A stretch of 64,000 bases of DNA, from assembly GCA_020633495.1 (NCBI GenBank), contig JACKDR010000014.1:124001-188000 (forward strand), in the 5' to 3' direction. Positions 7,681 through 17,496 of this stretch are shown here, piece by piece (positions within the stretch are counted from its first letter, which is position 1; each line of letters starts with the position of its first letter). This DNA is from Kofleriaceae bacterium. Lineage in GTDB: Bacteria; Myxococcota_A; Polyangia; Haliangiales; Haliangiaceae. A model generated the notes under the pieces. The model worked only from the letters and a program-made list of their open reading frames with translations, had not been told where the DNA came from and ran no database searches. A program made the position numbers and the translations under genes.

Positions 7681-8865
7681 GTGGCGGTCGCGCGCGGCAC
7701 CGCGCTGACGTGCGCGACCTGCCTGGCCGCCGCCGGCGCCGGCTGTCCCGGCCCGCCGGTGGCGCCCGCGCCGTCGGTGGACGCCCCGCGGCTGGTGGTG
7801 TCCGAGCGCGGCCCCGACGGTGGCCGCCTCGTGGTGGTGGCCGAGGACGGCCAGCGCCTGACCGACCTCGCGGTCGCGGTCGACGGCGCCGATGGCCTCG
7901 CGATCACGCCGGCGTTCTCGCCGGACGGACGCTGGGTGGTCTACGCGGTGCTGTCCGGCGACGCCTACGACCGCGGCCACCTGTGGGTGGTCCCGGCGCG
8001 CGCGCGGTCGACGCCGATCCCGCTCACCGACGGCCCGGCGGTCGACCTGTGGCCGGCCTGGGCGCCCGACGGCCGGTCCATTGTGTTCTCGTCGACGCGC
8101 GGCGATGGCGACGACGGCGGCGACGACGAGGCCGGCGGCGCCGCGCGCCCCCACGACCTCGATCTGTGGCGGCTGCCGCTGACGGTCTCCGACGACGCCG
8201 TCGCGGTCGCGGGCGATCCGGTCCGGCTCACCGCGCTGCCCGGCGACGAGCTCGGCGCCTCGGTCGCCGCCGACGGCCGGATCGCGTTCGCCCACTTCGA
8301 GCACGACGGCGCCACCGCCGGCAGCCGGATCGCGGTGCGCGCGCCCGACGGCGTCGTCCGCCACCTCACCGACGGGCCGGCCCACGGCAGCCCGGCGTTC
8401 TCGCCCGACGGCACCCGGCTGGCGTTCTCGGCGCCGCACGTGCGCGAGGGCGCCGACGGCGCCAGCGTCGACGGCGATCTGTGGGTCATCCCCGCCGACG
8501 GCGGCACCCCGGCGCCGCTGCTCGACGAGCCGGTCACCGACGAGTCGCAGCCGGTGTGGTCCGCCGACGGCCGCTGGATCTTCGCGACCTCGCTGTTCCG
8601 CGGCGCCGACGGCGCGGCGCGGTTCTCGTCGGTGGTCTACCGCGACACCCGCGACGACACGGCGGTGGTGCGCATGCTGGTCGATCGGGCCGGCGCGGTG
8701 CCGCGGCTGTCGATCGCCGTGGCGCCGGTCCCGCTCGACGCGTCGGCGCTGCATGGCGGCCCGGTGTACCGCGACGAGCTCGCCGGCATCCTGCGCCGCG
8801 CCGCCGAGGCCGCCGAGGCCGCGAAGGCGGCGGCGGGTGGCGGTGCCGACGGCGGCGACCGGTAG
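7681..8865 (+). CDS. TolB-like beta-propeller lipoprotein
   Basis: A GTG start opens a 394-residue protein with a short lipoprotein-like signal ending LAAAGAGC. At least four PD40/TolB-type blades are visible: AFSPDGRWVVYAV, AWAPDGRSIVFSSTRG, AFSPDGTRLAFSA and VWSADGRWIFATS. This repeat builds a propeller usually used for protein or ligand binding. The C-terminus is an Ala/Glu/Lys helix. True TolB belongs to a Tol-Pal locus, which is absent here, so this is a propeller paralogue with unknown partner. It sits 5 bases after the small membrane protein and converges on the isoaspartyl peptidase. Confidence 0.8.
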   Translation: MAVARGTALTCATCLAAAGAGCPGPPVAPAPSVDAPRLVVSERGPDGGRLVVVAEDGQRLTDLAVAVDGADGLAITPAFSPDGRWVVYAVLSGDAYDRGHLWVVPARARSTPIPLTDGPAVDLWPAWAPDGRSIVFSSTRGDGDDGGDDEAGGAARPHDLDLWRLPLTVSDDAVAVAGDPVRLTALPGDELGASVAADGRIAFAHFEHDGATAGSRIAVRAPDGVVRHLTDGPAHGSPAFSPDGTRLAFSAPHVREGADGASVDGDLWVIPADGGTPAPLLDEPVTDESQPVWSADGRWIFATSLFRGADGAARFSSVVYRDTRDDTAVVRMLVDRAGAVPRLSIAVAPVPLDASALHGGPVYRDELAGILRRAAEAAEAAKAAAGGGADGGDR

Positions 8866-8874
8866 CGCGCCCGG

Positions 8875-9867
8875 CTACGCCGGCGCCGCGGCCAGCGCCG
8901 CCGCGAGGTCGTCGATCGTGCGCGGCGCCGCCCACGCCGCGGTCCGGACCTCGCCGTCGATCAGCGTCGCCGCGGCGACCGGCATGGTGTCGGTGTCGTG
9001 CCAGGCCGCCATGCGGCCGGCGCGGTCGACGCAGATGACGCCGCCGCTGCCGCCGAAGCGGGCCAGCTCGGCGACCGCGCCGCGCGCCGCGTCCGCCGGC
9101 GACGCGCCGGCGGCGATGCGGTCGGCGACGACGCGCGTCAGCGTGACCCGGATGATGGCCTCGCCGTCGCCGGTCGCCGACGCCGCGGCGTGGTCGTCGG
9201 CCCAGGTGCCGCAGCCGGGCAGGGGCGTGTCGCCGACCCGGCCGGGCCGCTTGTAGGCGATGCCGCCGGTGGAGGTCGCGGCCGCGACCCGGCCCGCGGC
9301 GTCGACCGCGACCGCGCCGATCGTCCCGCCCTCGTGCTCGCGATCGTCGCCGACCGCGGGCTCGGTGGGCTCGAGCGACTCGATCGGCGCGACGACGCCG
9401 GCGCGCCGGGCCCGCTCCTCGGCGAGCCGGGCCCGCGACCGCAGCGTGATCAGCCGCGCCGGGTCGACCGGCGCGATGCCGTGCTCGGCCGCGAACGCCC
9501 ACGCCGCCGGGCCGGCGAGCAGGACGTGCTCGCCGTCGTCGAGCACCCGCCGCGCCAGGTCGATGGGCTGGCGCAGATCGGGCACCGCCGCGATCGCGCC
9601 GATCCGGCGGGTGGCGCCGTCCATGAGCGCGGCGTCGAGCTCGACCGTGCCCTCGCGGCTGAGCACCGCGCCGACCCCGGCGTTGAGCTCGGGGCAGTCC
9701 TCGAGGACGCGGGCCGCGGCCTGGACCGCGTCGAGCACGGCGCCGCCGCCGCGCAGGACGTCGAGGCCGCAGCGCGCGGCGTCGCGGCAGGCCAGCGCGA
9801 TCCGTGGCTGGCGCTCGGCGGCGATCCGCCCGGCGCCGCCGTGCACGACCACCAGCGGCGCGATCAC
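8875..9867 (-). CDS. Isoaspartyl peptidase / plant-type L-asparaginase
   Basis: This is an Ntn-hydrolase of 330 residues that should self-cleave and remove isoaspartyl residues or hydrolyse asparagine. The N-terminus has VVVHGGAG, and the autocleavage site is HEGGTIGAVAVD with Thr182 as nucleophile, followed by VAAATSTGGIAYKRPGRVGD and the substrate-loop GCGTWAD, all typical of the family. The length fits a single-chain precursor of alpha and beta subunits. The GTG start at 9867 overlaps the stop of the upstream FGE-like gene (GTGA), so the two are translationally coupled. No export signal is visible, so it is likely cytoplasmic. Confidence 0.9.
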   Translation of the reverse strand: MIAPLVVVHGGAGRIAAERQPRIALACRDAARCGLDVLRGGGAVLDAVQAAARVLEDCPELNAGVGAVLSREGTVELDAALMDGATRRIGAIAAVPDLRQPIDLARRVLDDGEHVLLAGPAAWAFAAEHGIAPVDPARLITLRSRARLAEERARRAGVVAPIESLEPTEPAVGDDREHEGGTIGAVAVDAAGRVAAATSTGGIAYKRPGRVGDTPLPGCGTWADDHAAASATGDGEAIIRVTLTRVVADRIAAGASPADAARGAVAELARFGGSGGVICVDRAGRMAAWHDTDTMPVAAATLIDGEVRTAAWAAPRTIDDLAAALAAAPA

Positions 9868-10826
9868 GCGCCGGCTCCGTCGGCGGCGCAGCGGAACCCG
9901 ACGATGACGTGGCGCGCGGTCCGGGGCCGGCCGTGGCCGGACGCGCCGCGGCCGACGCCGCCCCAGTCGTCCCAGGCCGAGCCCTTGACGGTGCGCCGGG
10001 CCGCCGCGTGATCGGCGCCGGGCGGCCACGGCGTCGACGTCCACTCGAAGACGTTGCCGGCGAGGCCGAGGACGCCGTACGGCGAGCGCCCGTCGGGGAA
10101 GCTGCCCGCCGGCATCGTGTCGCGCGGGCCGTGCACCTGGCTGTCGAGGCGGGCGGCGTCGAACGCGTTGCCCCAGGGATAGACCAGGCCCTCGGTGCCG
10201 CGCGCCGCCTTCTCGTACTCGGCCGCGCTGGGCAGCCGGCGCGGCTCGCCCACCACCTCGCCGCGCCACGCGCAGTAGGCCGCGGCCTCGGCCCAGGTGA
10301 TCAACACGACCGGGTGATCGGCGCGGCCCGGCGGCGGCGCGCCGTCGAGCCACACGTAGCGCTCGACCTCGTCGGGCCAGCGCTGCGAGAAGCCCTGGGC
10401 CCGCCAGGTCGCCTCGTCCATGGTCGGCGCCGGCGCGCCGCCGTCGGCGACGAACTCGGCGTACGCGGCGTTGGTCACCGGCATCAGGTCGATGCGGAAC
10501 GTCGGCAGCTCGGCGACGTGGCGATCCTCCTCCTTGGCGAACCAGGCGCGCTCGCGCGCGGTGTCGGCGCCGGAGGTGGTCAGGTAGGCGTCGTAGGCGG
10601 CGGCGCGCTCCTCGGGGGTCGAGCCGGCGACGTAGCGGCCGCCCGGGATCGTGACCAGCTGGGCGTCGGCGGCGGTCGAGATCGACGCGTCGTGGCCGCG
10701 GTACGCGACCGCCGGGACGTCGGGGTCGGGCGCGGTCACGTGGGGCGCGGCGGCGCCGGCACCACAGCCCGCCGCGGCGCCACCGGCGCAGATCGAGACC
10801 AGCCACGCGAACCTGGGAGCGCCCAC
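9864..10826 (-). CDS. Formylglycine-generating-enzyme-like (SUMF1 fold) lipoprotein
   Basis: The 320-residue product starts at GTG 10826 with a signal ending GGAAAGC, a lipobox. The rest is an FGE-sulfatase/C-type-lectin-like domain: TIPGGRYVAGSTPEE, then MPVTNAAYAEFV, PVVLITWAEAAAYCAWRG, RRLPSAAEYEKAARG, YPWGN, GLAGNVFEWT and the closing VGFRCA. Classical formylglycine-generating enzymes activate sulfatases, but most surface relatives in large genomes are non-catalytic ligand-binding modules, and no sulfatase lies nearby. It is translationally coupled to the isoaspartyl peptidase, an odd pairing of an exported and a cytoplasmic product. Confidence 0.85.
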   Translation of the reverse strand: MGAPRFAWLVSICAGGAAAGCGAGAAAPHVTAPDPDVPAVAYRGHDASISTAADAQLVTIPGGRYVAGSTPEERAAAYDAYLTTSGADTARERAWFAKEEDRHVAELPTFRIDLMPVTNAAYAEFVADGGAPAPTMDEATWRAQGFSQRWPDEVERYVWLDGAPPPGRADHPVVLITWAEAAAYCAWRGEVVGEPRRLPSAAEYEKAARGTEGLVYPWGNAFDAARLDSQVHGPRDTMPAGSFPDGRSPYGVLGLAGNVFEWTSTPWPPGADHAAARRTVKGSAWDDWGGVGRGASGHGRPRTARHVIVGFRCAADGAGA

Positions 10827-10833
10827 GGCGGCG

Positions 10834-10842
10834 ACTGTAGCA
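10834..10842 (-). promoter_or_regulatory. Extended -10 element for the FGE-like gene
   Basis: Read on the minus strand this is TGCTACAGT. TACAGT ends exactly 7 bases before the GTG at 10826, so a transcript would begin at or next to the start codon. It lies in the 31-base gap after the upstream gene's stop and is not part of a coding sequence. Confidence 0.45.
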
Positions 10843-10857
10843 GACGCCTCGAGGTGG

Positions 10858-12576
10858 CTACGGCCCGAGGATCGCGCGGATCTCCTGCTCCGCCGCGGGA
10901 TCGTCGGCGCCGCCGGCGAGCCAGCGCTCCCAGAACCGGCGCGCGCCGTCGCCGTCGCCGCGCCGGCGCGCGATGCGGCCGGCGAGCTCGAGCGCCTCGG
11001 GCAGCGCCGGCGCCCACGCCAGCGCGCGCGCGACGTGCTCGGCGGCGCGGATCGGGGAGTCGTCGGCGAGGGCGCGGCGGGCGTCGCGGAGCGCGGCGCG
11101 GGCCTGGCGCAGCGCGGCGTCGCGATCGCGGTCGGCGTCGTCGGCGGCGGGCAGATCCGGCGGCGGGGTCGGGCGGGCGCCCTCGCCGAGCAGCTCGTGG
11201 CGGAGGTCGAAGCCGCGCAGCCGGCCCGACGCGCTGCCGGTCTCGGACACCCACATCGTCATCGCCGCGGGATCGATCAGCACGACCTGCACCGACGCGG
11301 CGTCGGCGATCGCGGCGCGGTGGCCGGGCGGCAGGTCGGCGCCGTCGGCGCCGCGATCGTCGCGCAGGATCTCGACCGCGCCGGCGAGATCCAGCGGCGG
11401 CGTCTTGGTCAGGCGGGCGGCGCGCCGCAGCCGCGCCGGCGCCGGGCTGACCCGGGTCGCGCGATCGTTCTCGGGATCGTCGGCGAAGACGCTGGCGCTC
11501 ATGATGTCGCCGACCGCGCCGTCGGCGGGATCGCGGCGCACCGCCGAGTGGGTGGGGCTGCGCTCGACCACGACCCAGCGGCCGGTGCGGCCGTCGAGGA
11601 TCGCGAACGACGCCGCGCCCAGGGTCGGGGTCTCGGCGATCAGCTTGACCGCTTCGTCGAGGGTGCCGGCCTTCTCGAGGACGTCGCGGGCCAGCATCGC
11701 GACCGGGCGCGCGGTGCGGGTGGCGCGGACGTCGCCGGCCTGGCCGGGCTGCACGGTGACGACGAGGCCGTCCTCGTTGATGCCGGTGACGACGCCGACC
11801 AGGCTGGGCCAGCCGACCGCGGCCCACGCCTTGCGTCCGGCCGGCCGGACGAAGCTGACCACCGGCATCGCGGCGATCGCGTCGCCGCCGTCGGCGATGC
11901 CGGGCAGCGCGAACGAGCGCCCGACCCAGACCTTGCCCGGGACCGCGCCCGGCTGCGGGATGACCAGCGTGAGGCCGCGCGACAGCCGGCGCAGCGCCCG
12001 CTCGCGGGTCCACGGCGCCGGCGCGCCGACGTCGAGCGCGGCCTGCTGGCGCAGCAGGCTGTCGTAGCCGACGGGCGCGCCCGCGGCGGCGGTGCCGCGG
12101 ACGACGCCGGCGAGGGCGCGGCGCAGCGGCTCCGGGATGCCGTCGTCGACGAAGCGGTGGCGCCACGCCACCCGCATGTCGTGCGTCCAGCCGCCGAACC
12201 AGCCGCCCTGGTCGACGGCGTACTCGATCGTGCTCTGGAAGGTCCGCGCCGACGCCGCGACCCGGGCGCCGAGCAGCCGGCCCTGGGCGGCGCCGATCGT
12301 GTGGGGATCGCCGGCGGCGCGCAGCACCGCGATCGGCCCGACCCAGGTCAGCGACGCGTCGCCGTAGGTGAGCCGCGGTGGCGATCCCGGCTCGGGCTGC
12401 TCGGTGACCACCGGCGCCCGCGGCGGCGTGCCCGAGGGCACGTCGTACGACACCGAGCGCCGGTAGATGAACCACAGGACGATCAGGGCGCCCATGACCA
12501 GCAACGCCGCGAAGAAGGCGGCGCGCCAGGTGCGAGGTGGGCCGTGACGGCGGCTACCGATCACCAGGTCGGGCAT
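10858..12576 (-). CDS. Membrane-anchored C45 acyltransferase-like protein without cysteine
   Basis: I chose ATG 12576 because the membrane span (FFAALLVMGALIVLWFI) follows within 20 residues; TTG 12645 is an alternative. The product of 572 residues has the layout of peptidase family C45 / acyl-CoA:6-aminopenicillanate acyltransferase: GRLLGARV, a W-rich helix region, VWVGRSFALPG, WPSLVGVVTGINEDGL and SFAILDGRTGRWVVVERSP. These enzymes self-process at a Cys, yet this protein contains no Cys; the expected CT(S/T) lies near RGLTLVI. The C-terminal 110 residues form Ala/Arg helices like a TPR pair. It may be inactive, use Thr or Ser, or bind rather than cleave. It is divergent from the zinc-ribbon gene. 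Confidence 0.7.
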   Translation of the reverse strand: MPDLVIGSRRHGPPRTWRAAFFAALLVMGALIVLWFIYRRSVSYDVPSGTPPRAPVVTEQPEPGSPPRLTYGDASLTWVGPIAVLRAAGDPHTIGAAQGRLLGARVAASARTFQSTIEYAVDQGGWFGGWTHDMRVAWRHRFVDDGIPEPLRRALAGVVRGTAAAGAPVGYDSLLRQQAALDVGAPAPWTRERALRRLSRGLTLVIPQPGAVPGKVWVGRSFALPGIADGGDAIAAMPVVSFVRPAGRKAWAAVGWPSLVGVVTGINEDGLVVTVQPGQAGDVRATRTARPVAMLARDVLEKAGTLDEAVKLIAETPTLGAASFAILDGRTGRWVVVERSPTHSAVRRDPADGAVGDIMSASVFADDPENDRATRVSPAPARLRRAARLTKTPPLDLAGAVEILRDDRGADGADLPPGHRAAIADAASVQVVLIDPAAMTMWVSETGSASGRLRGFDLRHELLGEGARPTPPPDLPAADDADRDRDAALRQARAALRDARRALADDSPIRAAEHVARALAWAPALPEALELAGRIARRRGDGDGARRFWERWLAGGADDPAAEQEIRAILGP

Positions 12577-12706
12577 GACGAGCAGAACCGGGACGTTGCG
12601 CGCGGCGCCGGAGTACACCCGCACCGCGATCCCGGGCAACGACAATGTAGCTGAATTCCCACCTCGGGCCGCCGGTCCGGAGTGAGCGGCGGTCGTGAAG
12701 GTCGCG

Positions 12707-12736
12707 TTGACCCCCTCGGGGGCCGGTTGCTAGCCT
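12707..12736 (+). promoter_or_regulatory. Candidate promoter for the zinc-ribbon gene
   Basis: TTGACC at 12707-12712 is followed after 18 bases by TAGCCT at 12731-12736. The spacer holds the short hairpin CCCCCTCGGGGG. The GTG start at 12750 comes 14 bases later with GAGGAA in between. Confidence 0.4.
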
Positions 12737-12749
12737 CTGAGGAACGCTC

Positions 12750-13418
12750 GTGGTCGCGCCACTCTTTCACTCGACGGGTCGCGCCCTGGAGGATGCCTCC
12801 ACGCGCGACGCGTTGCTCGGGGTCGGCGCGGTGGACGGCGCGGCGCGCGTCGCGCTGCTGGTGGTGGTCGTGCTGCTGCTCGCGATCGTGATCGCGGTGG
12901 CGGCGCTCGCGGTGGTGCTGCGCCGGCGCACCGCGCGACCGGCGCCAGCGGCGCCGGCGCCGACGCCGCGGCCGGCGCCGCGCAGCGCCGGCCTGGGCCG
13001 CGCGACGCCGACGCCGCGCCCGGTGCGCAGCTCGACGCCGGGCCTCGCCGGTGGCCTCGCGGTCGCGACCTCGGGCATGGTGTGTCCGACGTGCCGGACC
13101 GAGTACGAGGGCCTGAGCTTCTGCACCCGCGACGCGCGCCGGCTGGTGCCCGCCGAGGAGATGCTCGGCGGCGGCCGCGCCAGCGGCGGGGTCTGCGTCA
13201 GCTGCCGGCGCGCCTACGAGCCCGGCATCCGGCGCTGCCCCCACGACGGCGGCGAGGTCATCCCGTCGTCGCTGGCCGCGGCGCTGCGCACCAAGCAGAA
13301 GCAGGACGCCGGCCCCACCGGCGTGCTCGCCAAGATCTGCCCGGCGTGCCGGCAGCGCTTCGATCTCGCGGCCCGGTTCTGCGGCCACGACGGCACCGAG
13401 CTGGTCGTCGTCAACTGA
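12750..13418 (+). CDS. Membrane protein with repeated zinc-ribbon-like motifs
   Basis: The 222-residue product has one membrane span (residues about 32-58, LLVVVVLLLAIVIAVAAL), a Pro/Ala linker, and a C-terminal region with three similar Cys pairs each followed by a second metal site: CPTCRTEYEGLSFC, CVSCRRAYEPGIRRCPHDG and CPACRQRFDLAARFCGHDG. The third and second end in C(P/G)HDG, so each could hold a zinc or similar ion. This pattern is common in myxobacterial proteins of unknown function. The start is a GTG after GAGGAAC. It is followed by the glutaredoxin-like gene after 13 bases, hinting at a thiol/metal theme. Confidence 0.75.
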   Translation: MVAPLFHSTGRALEDASTRDALLGVGAVDGAARVALLVVVVLLLAIVIAVAALAVVLRRRTARPAPAAPAPTPRPAPRSAGLGRATPTPRPVRSSTPGLAGGLAVATSGMVCPTCRTEYEGLSFCTRDARRLVPAEEMLGGGRASGGVCVSCRRAYEPGIRRCPHDGGEVIPSSLAAALRTKQKQDAGPTGVLAKICPACRQRFDLAARFCGHDGTELVVVN

Positions 13419-13431
13419 GCGGGGCGCGGCG

Positions 13432-14145
13432 GTGGTGGGCGCAGCGACGGGGCAGGGCGTGACGACGCGGCGTGCGCGCGCGGCCATCGTCGTGATCGCC
13501 GTCGCGGCGGTCGCGCTGGCGATCGGGTGCCGGCGCCGCGCCGACGCGCCGGCGGACGCCGCGCCGCTGGCGTCGGAGGTCGTGCTGGTCGCCGACGATC
13601 CGGCGCCGGTGCTGTACGTCGACGTCACCGGCGAGGTCCGCACCGCGCGCGGCGTGGCGTCGGTGCCGGCGGCGTCGCGCCACGCGGTCGCGCTCGATGG
13701 CCCCGACGGCCCGGGCGGCGCGGTGTGGATCGCCGACGCCAGCACCGCGGCGGCGTCGTGGCCGGCGCGGCGCGGCACCCGGCTCGATCTCGAGCGGCTC
13801 GGCCTCGCCGGGCTGCCGCCGGGCCTGGCGTCGCGGGTGACGCTGCCGGATCCGGGGCCGCCGGGCGCGCTGCCGCCGCCGGCCCAGGGCGTCGTCGTCT
13901 ACGGCACCCGCTGGTGCGGCGCCTGCGCCGACACCCGCGCCTGGCTCGACGCGCGCGGCGTCGCCTACCGCTTCCGCGACGTCGACGACGCCGTCGGCGA
14001 TCCCGGCGCCGCGCTCGACGCCGCCCGCGCCTGCGCCGCCGTGGGGGCCCCTGACGACCGCGTCCCCGTGATCGACGTCGCAGGGCGGGTACTCGTCGGT
14101 TTCGATCCGGTGCGTCTGACGGTTATCCTGGGACAACCCATATGA
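13432..14145 (+). CDS. Glutaredoxin-like envelope lipoprotein
   Basis: A signal sequence (AAIVVIAVAAVALAIGC) ends in a lipobox-like LAIGC, so the protein is probably lipidated and outside the cytoplasm. Residues about 35-140 are Asp/Ala-rich without clear family, starting with a stretch (VLYVDVTGEVRTARGV) that may be a small beta domain. The C-terminal 85 residues form a glutaredoxin fold with redox motif RWCGAC in YGTRWCGACADTRAWLD, then VPVID and a closing GFDPVRL. It should exchange disulfides. A GTG or ATG start upstream of the signal is uncertain. Its stop overlaps the ATG of the next barrel gene (ATGA), and a DsbD-like gene lies just beyond. Confidence 0.8.
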   Translation: MVGAATGQGVTTRRARAAIVVIAVAAVALAIGCRRRADAPADAAPLASEVVLVADDPAPVLYVDVTGEVRTARGVASVPAASRHAVALDGPDGPGGAVWIADASTAAASWPARRGTRLDLERLGLAGLPPGLASRVTLPDPGPPGALPPPAQGVVVYGTRWCGACADTRAWLDARGVAYRFRDVDDAVGDPGAALDAARACAAVGAPDDRVPVIDVAGRVLVGFDPVRLTVILGQPI

Positions 14146-14792
14146 ACCGCCTCACCTCGACCACCCTGGCCGCGCTCGCCGCGGCCGCCGTGGTCGGCGC
14201 CGCATCCGACGCGCGTGCCGACGTCCTCAGCCTGCGCGCGGAGGTCCACGGCGGCGCCAGCGGTGGCACCGGGCTCGGCGGCGCGGCCTCCGACGAGGCG
14301 TTCTACAAGGACGCGCCCCACGGCTCGTACGGCGCGCTGGTCGGCATCGAGGCCCTGTTCATCGACGTCTGGGTCGAGCACCACCAGCTCACCGACGGCA
14401 CCAACCTGTCGACCTTCACCCAGTTCATGACCGGGCTCGATCTCGACTTCGAGCTCAAGGACAAGCTGCCCGCCGAGGACGCCAAGAGCGGCAAGAAGGC
14501 CAAGGTCAAGGGCTACGTCGAGGCCGGCGTCGGCGTCGGCTTCGGCGTCGGCACCGGCCAGCAGGTCGATCTGCCGCTGTCCGGCGACGAGGTCTCCGAT
14601 CGCGGCTTCCTGGTCGAGGGCCGCTTCAGCGCCGGGTGGAAGCTGGGGCCGCTGTTCTCGTTCGGGATCACGATCCCGGTGTCGGCGGGCTACTTCTTCA
14701 AGAAGGGCTTCGCCAACAACACCGACAACCACTACTACAGCGTGCAGGGCGGCGCGATGCTGGTCCTGCGCGGCAAGTTCAAGCTGAAGTAG
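14142..14792 (+). CDS. Putative outer-membrane barrel protein
   Basis: The 216-residue product has a signal peptide (about residues 1-26, ending SDARAD) and amphipathic strands with alternating Gly and aromatic residues (YVEAGVGVGFGVGTG, FSFGITIPVSAGYFF), closing with LRGKFKLK. The pattern fits a small eight-strand barrel, although the basic C-terminus lacks the usual terminal Phe or Tyr. The ATG overlaps the stop of the glutaredoxin-like gene, so production is coupled. No specific family is recognised. Confidence 0.75.
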   Translation: MNRLTSTTLAALAAAAVVGAASDARADVLSLRAEVHGGASGGTGLGGAASDEAFYKDAPHGSYGALVGIEALFIDVWVEHHQLTDGTNLSTFTQFMTGLDLDFELKDKLPAEDAKSGKKAKVKGYVEAGVGVGFGVGTGQQVDLPLSGDEVSDRGFLVEGRFSAGWKLGPLFSFGITIPVSAGYFFKKGFANNTDNHYYSVQGGAMLVLRGKFKLK

Positions 14793-14795
14793 CGG

Positions 14796-14818
14796 CGCGC
14801 GCCCCGGCGGGGCGCGCG
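14796..14818. terminator. Strong hairpin between convergent genes
   Basis: CGCGCGCCCC and GGGGCGCGCG form a perfect 10-bp stem around a 3-base loop (GGC), starting just after the barrel gene's stop and 23 bases before the DsbD-like gene's stop. Position and symmetry suit a bidirectional terminator, but no T-run follows on either strand. Confidence 0.5.
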
Positions 14819-14840
14819 CGACGGCGGGGCCGGGGCCGGG

Positions 14841-16319
<1,479 letters not shown>

Positions 16320-16401
16320 CTCGATATCCGGTTTGCGAGGGAGGTACAGGACGTTTCGCGGTCCCGGCCAACCCGGGGACTATAGTAGATTCCGCACGCC
16401 C

Positions 16402-17496
16402 ATGCGGTCACCTGACGAAGCGCTGGCGAGCCTACGCGTGGCGATCGATGCCATCGATGATCAGCTGCTGACATTGCTGAATCAGCGGGCCTCACTCGCC
16501 GCCCAGGTGGCTGACCACAAGGTCAGCGATGGCCGGCCGTTCTACGTGCCGCTGCGCGAGCGGGCCATCGTGGACCGTCTACAGGCGCAGAACCCGGGGC
16601 CATTCCCGTCGTCGGCGATCCGCCCGGTGTTCCAGGAGATCATCAGCGCGTGCCTGTCGCTGGAGGGCGGCCCGCGGGTCGCGTTCCTCGGCCCCGAGGG
16701 CACGTTCACGCACCACGCGGTCAAGCGCCACTTCGGGGCGTCGTCGCCGGCCCTGCCGTGCGGCTCGATCGGCGCAGTATTTGCGGAGGTCGAGAGCGGC
16801 GCGGCCGAGTTCGGCGTCGTCCCGATCGAGAACTCTTCGGAGGGCGTGGTGAACCACACCCTCGACTCCTTCGTCGACTCGACCCTGGAGATCCACGGCG
16901 AGGTCGCGATGGACGTCGACCAGTGCCTGGTCGCGCGCGCCGGCCTCGCCGAGACCGGCATCGAGCGGGTCTACTCGCACCCGCAGGGCCTGGCGCAGTG
17001 CCGGTCGTGGCTGGCCAGCAACCTGCCGCGCGCCCAGCTCGTCGAGTGCAGCTCGACCGCCGAGGCGGCGCGTCGCGCCGCCGAGGACCCCGCGGGCGCC
17101 GCGATCGCCAGCGAGCTGGCGGCGCGCCTCGCCGGGGTCTGCGTGCTGCGGCAGAGCCTGCAGGACGCCACCCACAACGTCACCCGGTTCCTGATCCTCG
17201 GCCGCGGCCCGTCGCCGTGGGCGACGCCGACCGGCGACGACAAGACCACCGTGCTGCTGGTCCTCGGCGACCGCCCGGGCGACCTGTTCGAGGCGCTGCG
17301 GCCGCTGTCCGAGGGCGGCATCAACCTCACCAAGATCGAGAGCCGGCCGTCGCGGCGCCGGCCCTGGGAGTACGTCTTCTTCCTCGACCTCGAGGGCCAC
17401 CGCGCCGATCCGCGCGTCGCCGCCGCGCTCGAGCAGCTCGCCGAGGGCCGCACGCTGCGGATCCTCGGCTCCTATCGCAAGGCCGACCAGACATGA
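16402..17496 (+). CDS. pheA: Bifunctional chorismate mutase / prephenate dehydratase
   Basis: The enzyme converts chorismate to prephenate and then phenylpyruvate, the precursor of phenylalanine. Residues 1-90 are an AroQ-type mutase (LRVAIDAIDDQLLTLLNQRA), about 92-275 the dehydratase (VAFLGPEGTFTHHAV, VVPIENSSEGVVNHTLD, NVTRFLILG with the catalytic TRF), and about 280-355 an ACT domain (GGINLTKIESRP) for feedback by phenylalanine. ATG 16402 gives 364 residues, a normal length. A TATAGT hexamer sits 15 bases upstream without a good -35. It is the first gene of an overlapping operon; its stop overlaps the next ATG (ATGA). Confidence 0.95.
   Translation: MRSPDEALASLRVAIDAIDDQLLTLLNQRASLAAQVADHKVSDGRPFYVPLRERAIVDRLQAQNPGPFPSSAIRPVFQEIISACLSLEGGPRVAFLGPEGTFTHHAVKRHFGASSPALPCGSIGAVFAEVESGAAEFGVVPIENSSEGVVNHTLDSFVDSTLEIHGEVAMDVDQCLVARAGLAETGIERVYSHPQGLAQCRSWLASNLPRAQLVECSSTAEAARRAAEDPAGAAIASELAARLAGVCVLRQSLQDATHNVTRFLILGRGPSPWATPTGDDKTTVLLVLGDRPGDLFEALRPLSEGGINLTKIESRPSRRRPWEYVFFLDLEGHRADPRVAAALEQLAEGRTLRILGSYRKADQT

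Noticed and set aside
16381..16386. TATAGT as a full promoter for pheA
   Set aside because: No -35 resembling TTGACA lies 16-19 bases upstream and the start is 15 bases away; kept only as a remark.
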